Assembly: GCF_910589235.1 (NCBI RefSeq)
Contig: NC_060967.1
Location: 6,210,661 to 6,274,660 of the forward strand
DNA length: 64,000 nucleotides
Direction: 5' to 3'
From: Vespa crabro
Lineage: Eukaryota > Arthropoda > Insecta > Hymenoptera > Vespidae
The notes below the pieces were generated by a model. That model was not told where the DNA came from and did not search any database. It saw only the letters and a program-made list of their open reading frames with translations. How positions within the stretch are numbered: the stretch's first letter is position 1; every line of letters starts with the position of its first letter. Below, piece after piece: positions 9,386-19,798 of this stretch. The position numbers and the translations under genes are program-made.

Positions 9386-11639
9386 GTAGCGCTTCTACCA
9401 TCAAACGCCCCGAGAAGAATGGCTCCTACTGGACAGCCATTATGTCAAAATCAAGTAACTTGTTTCCGTGGGGTCAGCCCGTCACAGCAAAAGAAAATCA
9501 AGCTCTACTAAAACCAATCGAGTCGGCTGAGATCTATCGAGCGTTGCCAGACAAAAATACTACGCCGAGCCCTGACCTAACGACTAAACAGCTGAGAAAG
9601 ATCCTCGTGAGGGAATATGCAATCTGTTATTACTTGGGAGCAAGATGTCGAAATAATTCTTGGAATCAAAAACCACCTTGATTCCGAAAATAGAGGATGC
9701 TTCCAACCCGGAGGACTTTCGACCAATCACGGTATCATCGGTGTTGACAAGGACATACCACAAGGTCCTTGCCAACAGACTGGTCAAAGAGATTAATCTG
9801 GATAGGAGGCAGAGGGCTTTCCTACCTTGGGATGGAACGGCACGGTGTATTTTTGACATTGACATAGTTCTCCGCTACCACCGTCAAAATTTTAAACCAA
9901 TATTTATAGCGTCGATAGACGTCGCAAAGGCGATTGACTCCATATCGCATCAAACAATTAGGGACAACTTAACATCATATGGTGTACCAGAACATCGAAC
10001 CAAATATATATTTTACGAATACGAACGGAGGACTACAAGGCTTGCGTGTGATGGCTGCGTCTCTGGGGAAATAAGACCAAAATGTGGGGTGAAACAAGGG
10101 GACCCGCTCTCACCTATCTTTAACATGGTAATGGACAGGCTCCTACGTAAAATACCCAGTGAAGTCGGGGCGGACGTAGACGGGGTCAGGTATAACGCAC
10201 CGGCGCTCGCGGACGACCTCGTTCTCGTGCCTTCAACAGCTCAGGGACTCCAATGCACTTTGGATATAGTAAGCGATTACCTGGCCAAGAGTAGCTTGAT
10301 TATAAATACAGGTAAGTCGTTCACTGTGGCAATTCGGAGTGTGTCACACATGAAAAAGTCGGTGGTGGACAGGAAAGCCACGTTTACTTGTGCTGGATGC
10401 CAGTTACCAGCCTTACAGAGGACAAACGAGTGGAAATACATGGGCGTACTCTTCACGTCAGAAGGAAGATAAAAGGAGCAGGAAATTGAGCTCCTTTAAT
10501 TACTCCGGAAAATGGATATAGCGCCGTTAAAGCCACAACAGAGGCTATTCACGCTGAGAATAATGGTGTTACCAGGTTCATATCACCTTTTAACACTGCG
10601 CAACAATTCTCTCAGCTGCTTGAAGAAAATTGATAACATGGTAAGGGCATCTGTGAGGAAGTGGTTCGAGCTACCTCACGACACGGTCTCCTCATCTTTC
10701 CATGCCAACGTAAAAAGTGGAGGACCATCAGTTCCTTCTATGAGGTGGCTAATGCCACTGCACAGATAGCTTCGTTTGAAAACAGGGAGGACTGGAAGTC
10801 ATGATAACGCTTATCTTAAGCAGACGACAGGAAAGAAGGCTACGTGACGGACACCTTATAATTGACACTCGTGAAAAGCTGAAGGAAAGATGGGCGAGAC
10901 TTCTGCATGGCTCAACGGATGGCGGCGGTTTGAGAAAATCGAGAGATGTCCCCCAGCAACATCGATGGATATAGGACAGCTCTCGGTTACTATCAGGCCA
11001 GGACTACGTCAACGCCAACAAGTTAAGGATAAATGCACTGCCAATTAAATCTAGAACAACAAGAGGCAGGATCTATGACCGCACATGTCGGGCAGGATGT
11101 AGGACGATAGAAACGATAGATCACACGTCCTGCAAAAATGCTATCGATCCCATAAAGCGCGTATGGATCGATACAACGCATCCTATGTAAAAAGAACACT
11201 CGAGAATAAGTATGGGATTGTGGAAGAGAAACCTCACATTACGATAGAGAGAAGCCTCACGAAGCCGGACCTAGTAGCGGTTAAGGATAAAAGTGCCTTG
11301 ATCGATGCGAAAATCGTGGATGCGAACATCGGCCTCGATATTGCGCATAACACCAAGATTAAGAAATATAAAGCGTTGACGGAGCTCGTCCGGAGACGGT
11401 ATGGCGAGAGGGATGTTGAATTTACCACTGTAACGGTATCATACAGAGGTGTCTGGTGCAAAAAATCTGCCCAATACCTTGTTAACCACAACATAATCAC
11501 CACTAGCGAACTCAAGATTATCTCAACCAGGGTCCTGGTTGGGGGTCTATTAGGGTTCTGGAGGTTCTGGAGGGCCAGTCGAACAGCAACAACGGCCGAT
11601 CAAAGAAGAGGACAGGAGCGCACCGGAATTGGATAAGGA
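9386..11639 (+). pseudogene. R2 element copy 1: RT and endonuclease
   Basis: Fragments in several frames reproduce an R2-type Pol. They include ALPDKNTTPSPDLTTKQLRK, FRPITVSSVLTRTYHKVLAN, RQRAFLPWDG, FIASIDVAKAIDSISH (first RT Asp), GVKQGDPLSPIFN and APALADDLVLVPST (ADD catalytic box, with Leu where Phe is usual). Then come NTGKSFTVAI, LPALQRTNEWKYMG, a CCHC motif near 11085-11135 (CRAGC..ETIDHTSC) and the restriction-like endonuclease region with KPDLVAVKDKSALIDAKIV. The largest undamaged frame is 9660-10472 (270 codons). R2 carries a single ORF and primes reverse transcription at a nicked 28S site. Here the N-terminal zinc-finger part is absent, having been displaced by piggyBac E. Confidence 0.9.
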
Positions 11640-11806
11640 CCATGTAACATCGTGCTGCCCACGAATTAGGCACAATGTAGTAAGGGAGTGGGTTTTTTAG
11701 TGAGTATTTCACATGGTGAAGAGTCCCACACGAGCAATAACAACGTGGCTGTGATGCGTAAAAGCATTTTTCCCCTCCTAATTAAAAAAAATAAAAAAAA
11801 AATACC
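11640..11806 (+). repeat. R2 copy 1 3' UTR and A-rich end
   Basis: After the last R2 frame closes at about 11636 there is a non-coding stretch ending in an A-rich run (aattaaaaaaaataaaaaaaaaa, about 11780-11803). This fits the 3' end of a non-LTR element. The next bases are not recognisable 28S (TAGCC expected for a canonical R2 insertion); piggyBac coding sequence starts instead. The equivalent area of R2 copy 2 is near 30060-30165. Confidence 0.6.
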
Positions 11807-12900
11807 TAGTTTTTACATTTCTCGGATAATAGTAAAATACTTGCCAATGCCGACCGACTGTTCAAAGTACAAGGTATAATTGATTATTTTACAAAAAAGT
11901 TTCAAGAAAACTTCAATCTTGGTCAAAATATTACAATAGATGAAGGAATGATAACGTGGCGTGGGCGATTGAGTGTTTAAGTTTATAACCCCTCAAAAAT
12001 TACAAAGTACGGTATATTTGTCCAGATGCTGTGTGATTCCATTACGGGATATATTTTGCGTTACAAAATATTCTCTGGCATTAAAAAACCTTTAAAGGAT
12101 ACAGTGATAAAACTACTAAATAATGTTACTGGAAAATGGCATCACTTGCATAAGGACAACTACTATAACAGTGTGGAATTAGCGTAGGATTTGCTTACGA
12201 AAAAAATTCGCATTTGTCGAACGCTGCTTAAGAATAGAGGATTACCGACAAAGTTGAAAAACTGCAAACTAAATGTATTTGAAACCAAACATCAACGAAA
12301 AGGAGCAGTACTGGTGCAAGTTTGGAAAGCAGCGAAGATGAAAATAATAAGAACAATTTCTATCATACACAATGGCGATTTAGTTGACACAGCAAATAAA
12401 TGTAGAAAAACCAATAGTACGATTCAAAAACCCACATCTATTTTGGATTATAATAAATATATGAAGGGTGTAGATCGAGCTGGTCAATTTTTGAGCGTTT
12501 ATCCTATATACTGGAAAACCATAAAAAATGTGGCATTATACCTTTTCAATTGCGCTTTATACAACGCGTTCGTACTGCAACAACATTATAGATTCTAAGA
12601 AACTCCACTTTCATGATTTTTTATTGAAAATATGCGAATCTTGAATGAAAGATTCACCTGTTGCTGAAGAGAACTTGAAGGTCCCGAGTACATGACATGC
12701 TTCCAGTCGTAAATCGATCAACAGACTTTCCGGCCTCGTAAAGGAACGCCAGCTGATACGTATTTCAGAAACCACCAACCAAAAACGCAGAAAGTGTCGT
12801 GTGTGTTATAATAACAAAAAAAATTAAGAGAACTAATTTAATCTGTAAATCTTGGGGAGTTGCGCTTCACCTCGGTGATTGCTTTGCTTCGTTTCATTTA
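11807..12900 (+). pseudogene. piggyBac copy M, degraded transposase
   Basis: The first catalytic block is readable at about 11925-11975 (NITIDEGMITWRGR), then KITKYGIFVQMLCDS. The second block is damaged (KDNYYNSVEL near 12155-12180; the first Asp is present). RTLLKNRGLPTKLKNCKL, YNKYMKGVDRAGQFLSVY (third Asp) and a cysteine-containing tail near 12760-12880 follow. The frame is broken by many stops and shifts. No TTAA terminus is obvious at either side. It separates the R2 3' end from the R1 copy downstream. Confidence 0.75.
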
Positions 12901-12959
12901 AAAAATAAGTACTAAGTTTTCAACAAAATATAAATAAACAGATAAACATGTAATACAAA

Positions 12960-13627
12960 AAAATCTTGTACTTATTTACATATGTATGCCCTCACAATTT
13001 CGAGAAAATCAAGAGACAGGATTGAGACATTGGAACTGACGATAAGATTAGTAAACAAGAACATCGAAAAACCGCCGGCGATAAGCGATATTACGTAAGT
13101 CAGTTCCATCGGCGCGACACGAAAAAATCTAGATGTGCGGACGGCATAGCGTTAAAGTTCTTCTACTAGAGTACTTTAATTATATTCTTTTTTCTAGATT
13201 AGGGAAACAGCACAAGAGCTGCCGCGAAGTCCTTCCAGTTCGAACATATAGGTCGAACAGAATCCAAGGTGCGAATCAACAATCACGCGACCGCGGACTC
13301 GTGCAATCGCCTTGTATGTATGCCATCAGTTCCTAGAAATAGCCACAACACCCGCGATAACAGGACACACGGAACGCACGAAAGGATCATCGAGCAAGAC
13401 ACCGAGCAAGATTGCGCAGAAACTCCTTGGGAACCACCGGAAACAGCCTTCGAAATAGGTGACGCTCCATCGACAATTCTGGAAGAAGCCACTACACGCG
13501 TAATCCCAGAAACCACCGACGTGATAGACGTGGATCTAAAACTCGAGGCACCGCGGGTCACTTTCGTTGAACCCTGCGCATCTACCTGCGGTAACGAAAC
13601 GATTTCGGCTATTGCACCCTTTTCGTA
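12960..13627 (+). pseudogene. R1 copy a, ORF1 remnant
   Basis: The frame 13269-13628 ends in TTDVIDVDLKLEAPRVTFVE, which parallels TSTDIEIKAPRVTFAEPCA at about 60337-60393 in R1 copy e. Upstream, 'gtccttccagttcgaacatataggtcgaacagaat' matches 60000-60035. This is the C-terminal part of the Gag-like ORF1 of the same R1 family; zinc knuckles are not seen, so the N-terminal or C-terminal ends may be lost. Sequence upstream of about 13000 is A+T-rich and unassigned. ORF1 products of such elements bind the element RNA. Confidence 0.55.
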
Positions 13628-13639
13628 AATTCTGCGTTT

Positions 13640-15535
13640 CCAAAAATTCGTTTACTGCAGTTAAACATGCGACGTTCTAGAACAATACGGGTGAAGTTCT
13701 TGAACTAATTAGCCAGAAGCACTTGGACATGCTGCTTCTGCAAGAACCGTACGTTCAAAAGCAAGTGACAGGATACGAAATAATAGGATTAGGAAACGGA
13801 ACGAGAATTACTGATATCAGCGATGAAAGACCCTGCGGTCGCGGCGACCAACCCGAACATCGTGTTGTTGTTTATCTCGCAGCATAGCACACAGTCCTCT
13901 CGCAATAATTTCAGTACAGCGACGAAATAGAGGAGCACCTTAGGCACTTGAAATCGGTACTTTGTGCCCTAAGGAGTAAAAGAGTAATAGTATCACTGGA
14001 CGCCAACACGCGATCTCTTCTCTGGGGCCCTCAAGGCACAGACGAAAGAGGCTCGAAGCTAGAAGCCTTCATCCGGGCATCCGGGTTGAAATTTTTAAAT
14101 AACGTAAAGCAACGGTGAACGACGAGAGGCTCCTCATACATCGACGTAACCCTCTCATCGCAATCCATGAGCCGACCTATTGGCCAATGGAAGGTCAGAA
14201 CAGGCTGGACGTCCAGTGACCATAATTCCATATTTCGCGATACATCCCACGAAGGCTGAGTCGGGTCGGTGGGGGGGGGGGGTGCTCGGGGCGCGGGGGA
14301 CAGAAGGTTCAATACTAGGAGAGCCGACTTGGACCTGTTCACTGAGCGCATATTCTCCCTCACGGCGGCAAGGCTAGAGGGAAGCAGTTTAGGATCGGCT
14401 TCAGATGTAGAGGCACGAGACATCATGCTCACAAGTGTCCTATAAATCGCATTCTCCGAATCTATGCCCCGTAAAAAGGCTCACCGGAAGTCCAACCCAT
14501 GATGGACATCAGCATGAACAAACCAAAAGAAAAAGGTAGTACGGTTAAGACGAGCGCATCAGCGAGAAAAAGGCTTTCAGGTACGTATCGAATTAATGCG
14601 TAAGTATCGTTCTTCCTTACGGGCCTATAGTAAAGAAGTACGATGAATCAAATTAGACAGCTGGAGGAAATTCGCCACGGAACAGTGCAACGCGGAACCA
14701 TGAGGGTATACGTACAAGCAACAGACGGGTAAACTTCGTATCGAAAGAGTGATTAACACTCTTAAACGAGACGGCGTGAAGACGCACGTCCCGGATGACT
14801 GCGTATCCGAAAACACACTGGAACAGCAAACGGTACGGAATTCCTCGAGAAACGCTCCCGAAACGCCAGATGCCCCTCTCTTCACGGAGGAAAAGGCAGT
14901 GCGGGTCATAGGGTCCCTCAAAAACGGAAAAGCCCCGGGGCCAGATCTTATCGAGGTGTGTGAGCTTAAGATGATCTCTTTAACGGATGCATCCAATGGG
15001 GTATCTTCCCATCTATTTGGAAATAGGGCTCCTTATGAGCACTTTTGAAGGATGACAACAAAGATGCAGAAGACCCCAAGTCCTACCGACCGATATGTCT
15101 CCTCTCCGTCATAGGGAAGGTTCTGGAAAGGCTGCTGAAGTTGCGCCTCACCGAAACTTCCCTCGCAACGGGAAAAATTTCGGACAAACAATTTGGTATT
15201 GTCCAAGGACGCTCAACAAAAGACGCAATCGTGGAAATGCGTCGAATCGTTTCTGCCTCTTCAAGGAGATATGTCATCGTGTTGTTGTTCGACATTTCGG
15301 GAGCCTTACGACAACGTACGGTGGCCTCTAGTTCTCAAGGCACTTCAAGATCGGGACTGTCCATGAAACGTCTTTAATGTGATGACTAGCTTCGCGGACC
15401 GTAAGGTCAAAATCGCTCTGGGAGAGTATGAGGTTTCAAATCAGGCCTCGAGAGGAAGCCCTCAAGGATCGATCCTTGGCCCCTCATGCTGGAATCTCAT
15501 GTTCAACCAGCTCCTCCGGATACTAGAGGAATCCT
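13640..15535 (+). pseudogene. R1 copy a, ORF2 endonuclease and RT
   Basis: The APE-type endonuclease is readable in pieces: LDMLLLQEPYVQKQ near 13724-13765, IVSLDANTRSLLWGPQGTDE near 13987-14046 and TSSDHNSI near 14210-14233. The RT follows: EKAVRVIGSLKNGKAPGPD (14893-14946), DPKSYRPICLLSVIGKVLE, DKQFGIVQGRSTKDAIVEMR, VIVLLFDISGA (first Asp) and ASRGSPQGSILGPSCWNLMF. It breaks off at about 15535 before the YADD box. Multiple frameshifts and stops are present. It is collinear with copies d and e. Confidence 0.85.
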
Positions 15536-16235
15536 TACTGTTCTTCAACTTTACACTGCATTGTTCCTATTTACTGAAAATCGCAGCCATCCGCGCGGAA
15601 AGACCCTCGTCGACGGGTGCGCAAATTGTTGGGTTCATACCAGTAGATCAACTTTATAGAGCTAACAAAGATTTCTCTATTCTTCTCATGCTTCTAGAGA
15701 GAGCGTACAGAGATATGCAAGCCATCGAAGAACGCCTTAATAGAAAGATACCCTTATGTGTGTTCATGCAACTACTGGTGTAGCTGCAAACCTAATTAAA
15801 GTCCAACAAAATGAGAATAAAGTAAGGGACGTTAAAAGCCGAGGGTGATGTAACGGCATACCTTAATCAAATGCTGTATTATAGGACTATGGCGTATTAA
15901 CTACCCGAGTAATTCCTTTGGATGAAGAAAGGAATGTCCCGGGAACGTTTGGGCCTCTAACAGCTCAAAACTGCAATCTGTATGAATGTTACCTTGCTCC
16001 GCGTGTCACTCGCCGGAGAATTGAAGCTCATATGACGATTAACCGTCGCTGGACTCCATTGGATCCAGAATTAACCACTTGACATACAATTAAAATGCGC
16101 ATCGACGCATCCGTAGGATACCATTTAATTTGGCTCAATTATTTACTGCCTGGTGTTAGCCAAAGACAATTCTTGACGTCTCGGAGACGTCAAAGTCTAC
16201 AATGGCACATGAAACCGGTAGCCGATTAATCGATT
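15536..16235 (+). other. Unassigned protein-coding remnant, possibly viral
   Basis: This stretch is not R1: the R1 frame leaves its family sequence at about 15535 and resumes nothing downstream. A protein-like frame continues to 15783 (containing GAQIVGFIPVDQLYRANKDF), is shifted, then reads on in two further frames with VIPLDEERNVPGTFGPLT and NYLLPGVSQRQF. Amino-acid composition and length of the open stretches look like a decayed real gene rather than noise. It has no retroelement motifs. An endogenous RNA-virus nucleocapsid-type gene is one possibility; I cannot assign a family. PiggyBac sequence follows from about 16236. Confidence 0.35.
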
Positions 16236-17350
16236 TTTTTTATTAATCCGTTAGATTCGGTTAGATTCGGCTGACAAATAGCAGGCATTTCTTACTCTGT
16301 AGTCAGATACTCGTTGCTTGGCTCTGAAAGCACTCACAATTTTATACAGTTTTTAAAAATTTAGCCTTCACAATAAATAAAAAGAATAGTGTTGGTGAGT
16401 TTTATCTCGATGATCTGTCAGATTGTCTTGACAGCTCTTCAGCAAGTGAAACTGATAGCGAAAGTGTTAGCAATGATGTAATAATTAAAAAGCGACGTTC
16501 TATATTAACACTAATATACAGTGATTCAAAAGACAAATATATATAGATAATAACATTGAAGACAGCAATGGTCAACGAACGACATGAGAAGAATTTTGGA
16601 ACCTTTCGAAGGCAGCCCTCGCGTAAAAATTATGCCAAGTTCCCCTAAAAGTATAATAGATATTGTAAAGTTATTCATTGGAAATGACCTGCTTGAGAAC
16701 TTGGTGAGTTAATCAAATAGATATCATTATCAAGTCATAGAAAAATATAGAATTAAATCAAAAACGAAAAAATGGACAGACATCACAATATTTGAAATGA
16801 AGAAATTCTTGGGCCTAATAGTTCTAATGGGACAAGTAAAGAAGTACGTTCTCTACGACTATTGGTCCACGAATCCAACTATAGAAACATCATTCTTCTC
16901 GAAAGTAACGAGCAGAAACAGATTTTTACAAATAATGCATAGTTGGCATTTTTGTAACAATTACAGCATTTCTCCAAATTCGCATAGACTTGCGTAAATA
17001 CAACCTGTCGTCGATAATATAAAGCAAAAATTTAACGATGTGTATAAACCATACCAACAATTGTTTCTGGATTAGTGTATTATTCAGTGGGAAGGTAGAA
17101 TTTCAATAAAAACATAATCACGCAAAAATCACAAAATACGGAATACTGGTTAGAGCGCTGTCTGAAGCTCGTACAGGATACGTATGTAACTTATGCGTGT
17201 AAGTTGCTAATGGAAAAAAATTAGAAGACACTGTAGTATTGGTCATTGAACCGTATAAGAACATGTGACACCATATATATCAAAACAATTATTACAATAA
17301 TGAAAGAATATTTTAAATTCAATTAAAAAATAAAGTGCGTTAATAGAAAA
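16236..17350 (+). pseudogene. piggyBac copy N, truncated transposase
   Basis: An acidic N-terminal stretch (FYLDDLSDCLDSSSASETDS near 16404-16463) precedes KKFLGLIVLMGQVKKY (16800-16847), DYWSTNPTIETSFFSKV and RNRFLQIMHSWHFCNN, the conserved piggyBac lead-in to the catalytic core. Downstream, a broken first catalytic block and DNYYN-like sequence (near 17285-17300, mutated) are visible. The copy ends at about 17350 where R1 3' sequence takes over. Many stops are present. No TTAA end was located. Confidence 0.75.
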
Positions 17351-17369
17351 CAGCTCGTTGCGGAAATTC

Positions 17370-17738
17370 TTGCGAATTGACAGTCAAGATAGGTAATTCC
17401 TCCAAAAAAAGAACATTTGCTATTTCCCGGACATCAAGAAAAAGATGGGTGCCCGTTTTGTCTCTCCAAACAATTTCTCAACACAATTTCTTTCAGGAAA
17501 TGCACAACTAACATCGCTGAACCTCATTACAGATGAAACATGCGAGTGTGTCGAAGAGGAAACGATTTCGCATCACATCATCGAATGTCCGGTTTTCGAA
17601 CCTCACAGAGTTGCTTTGGAAGAAATTCTTCACGAAAGGAGTTGGCCAGAAGCAGCGATACATCCTGTTTCCACGGCCGAGGCCTTTTCCCTCTTCGCGG
17701 AATTTTGTAAGAAAACCCTACTCATTAAGAGTTTTTAA
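17370..17738 (+). pseudogene. R1 copy b, ORF2 C-terminal end
   Basis: From about 17395 the sequence aligns with R1 copy d at 58730 onward (KKRT..AYFPDIK, allowing a frameshift). The open frame 17445-17738 begins MGARFVSPNNFSTQFLSGNA and contains the C-terminal CCHC-like motif CECVEEETISHHIIECP, ending in KTLLIKSF. The motif matches CECVEEDTVSHHIVDCP in copies d and e. Only the 3' end of the element is present, a typical 5' truncation, although upstream piggyBac sequence could also have replaced it. Confidence 0.85.
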
Positions 17739-18175
17739 TTCATAAATCCTGTTCAGCTGGAATTCTGGTAATAGGGGTGGTGCCTGTAATATCTTCCCAG
17801 GTTAACTCATTCCCGAACAGGATAGAGTCGAAGACGCTCGCATTCATCTCCCAATTTTTTCTTGCCTAACTACAAACCACACTATCCTAAAAACCCGATA
17901 TCCCTCAATTCCCATCCTATCCAACGGAACGAGTGTCAAGGATCGTGGCACTGAGAGTGGGCCTCCCCGTGTTCACGACCGGCATCAACGTGGTGATTAG
18001 TTGCTGTGAGGCTGTTGGTTAACCGCTCAACCTGTCTCGCCAGCAGGAGTTTTGGGTTTTCCGAGTCCGGTCACTTGACTGTGGTGGCTTCGTAGGTGGC
18101 TTCGTAGCGCATGCCGTAATAGACGAGGTTATCATATGTGCAGGCACCTTACGGGTGTCTATTTTCACACTGTAC
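17739..18175 (+). repeat. R1 copy b 3' UTR
   Basis: Non-coding sequence shared with 59101-59495 and 62549-63012: 'cctgttcagctggaat..ggtgcctgtaat..cttc..aggttaac', 'acggaacgagtg', 'ctccccgtg..cacg' and the terminal block 'gcataggtgcaggcacccttcgggtgtc..ttacaatatactg'. Here the final block is slightly diverged. All three copies lack a poly(A) tail, as known for R1 elements. Confidence 0.8.
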
Positions 18176-18196
18176 TGTCACTATCTACTATGATAG
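18176..18196 (+). repeat. 28S R1-target-like sequence
   Basis: Immediately after the R1 3' end the sequence reads TGTCACTATCTACTATGATAG. The insect 28S R1 target is TGTCCCTATCTACT followed by ATCTAG; agreement is about 18 of 21 positions. R1 insertions duplicate this 14-bp target, so it should flank a genuine rDNA insertion. A second LINE starts directly downstream. Confidence 0.55.
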
Positions 18197-19795
18197 TTTG
18201 CCGAACGTCGTACGGACAACATCGAAGTTCTCTCTGCTCCCCGCTGCTTTCGCTATCCGAGCGATGCAGGGAGTGTGAGTGAGACGAGAAGTGACGTGCT
18301 TGTGAAACAACGAGTGTTACAGAACGAGTTTGCGAAAGTTTCATTTAGAAAAAAAACGGAAATAGAAACGATTTCAGTGGAGAACTATGAGAGAGCAAGG
18401 AAACTGCCACGCGTAATGGACGCCACAGACAAAATGTCGACGGTGGTAGAAAGAAGCAGTTTCTCCTTGTCAACGGTGGAACACAGGAGGAAGTAAGAAA
18501 AGAAAAGAAAAGCAGAGAAAGTGACCGACTCGGACTCCGAGTCGATAAAAGAAATAGATATAATGACCACCCCAGTGGCTCTTAAAAAGAAGATAATGCC
18601 ACTAAGAACCACGCAAGTCGAGGAACCGGCTGTGGAAGACGAAGACTGATGAGTTTCAACGAGAAATCACCATTCATTAGAATCATCTTTCATTAGAATA
18701 CTGAATTTAGCTACGAAAGCAGATCTCGAGAACACCCTAACAAGGAAAATTCTCCCCACGGCAACAGAACTGAAAGAGCTCGTCAACATGGCCCTGATAG
18801 CCAACAGCAAACTGAAGGAGAAAATAGAATGCTTTCAGATGGACATGGTGTAAAACACCAAGAGAATGGCGTAAACAGTGCAAAATTGCATCCAGGAAAC
18901 CAATTCGCCAAAGTAGCGTTAACCGACGCGGAAGGAGTGGACGTCAAGGCCAAGAATGTTGCGACGGCCAGCATAATAGAACCGAGGAACTTTATAATGA
19001 CCTTCCCCGGCAAAACGAGAGCCTGAATAGCAGAAATGACGTGAAAGAGGCTCCAAAGAAACTTGTTATTCATCGCGAGGAAGGCATAGGAATCCATAAA
19101 GTTCGGAAGATTATTTATAACGGCGTATTGATAGAGACGGAGAAGAATCGGGATATCAAAACCATCCTAAAGAACAAAAAAATAAAGGCAACAGGGATGG
19201 AAGTCACCCTACCAGCGAAGAAAAGCCCGCAAATCATCCATCTCCGTACCGAGACCCACTAATGACAATAAAACAAAAATGGAAACATTGAAGCACTAAT
19301 TCGAAGGCGAGGAATTAAAGACGCTGACGAAAGGCAGCAAGGTGGTATTCAAGACGAGAGATAAGGAAAAGAACAGCTGCAACATTGTTCTAGAAATCAC
19401 AACAGAGGCCCGCGATTTTCCCAGGAAAAGGGAGCAGCTATACATCGGCTGAGCATGCTGCAAATTTCAAGATAACATCCCGGCAACTAGATGTTATAAG
19501 TATCAATCATACGGGCATATAATGAGACACTGCAAGACCGAGAAAAAAATATGTTTACATTGGGGAGCCGATATACCCTCAGAAAGAATGTAAGGCAAAG
19601 GAAAAATCCGCAACTTGCGTCAACTGCAAGCGAGCGGGAAAACTCGCTAGACATTCTGTGAAAGATAGAGAGTGCTTCGTATACAAGGCAGCAATGCAGG
19701 TAGTAATCGACAAGACTGATAACGGTCAATAAATGTGTGCTTTACCCGGCTAAGGCCATAAATGGCATTAATGAGGTCGTAAAACTGTCACTGAA
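18197..19795 (+). pseudogene. R1-clade LINE copy c, ORF1
   Basis: Charged, Lys/Glu-rich pieces are visible from 18275, an RNA-binding-type region at 19041-19262 (KLVIHREEGIGIHKVRKIIY), and a cysteine-rich array at about 19440-19680 whose readable parts are YKYQSYGHIMRHCK, KKICLHWG, and ATCVNCKRAGK. These resemble the three CCHC knuckles of R1-type ORF1 proteins, two of them now missing residues. Stops at 19026, 19261 and 19452 break the frame. The family differs in sequence from R1 copies a, b, d and e. Confidence 0.65.
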
Positions 19796-19798
19796 CTG

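Noticed and set aside
13283..13561. 92-codon minus-strand ORF opposite R1 ORF1
   Set aside because: It is the mirror of the plus-strand R1 frame conserved at 60337-60393; no motif of its own.
17426..17445. Idea that R1 copy b starts at the same breakpoint as the deletion in copy e
   Set aside because: Closer reading shows R1 homology extending upstream of 17426 in a shifted frame (KKRT..FAYFPDIK), so the coincidence disappears.
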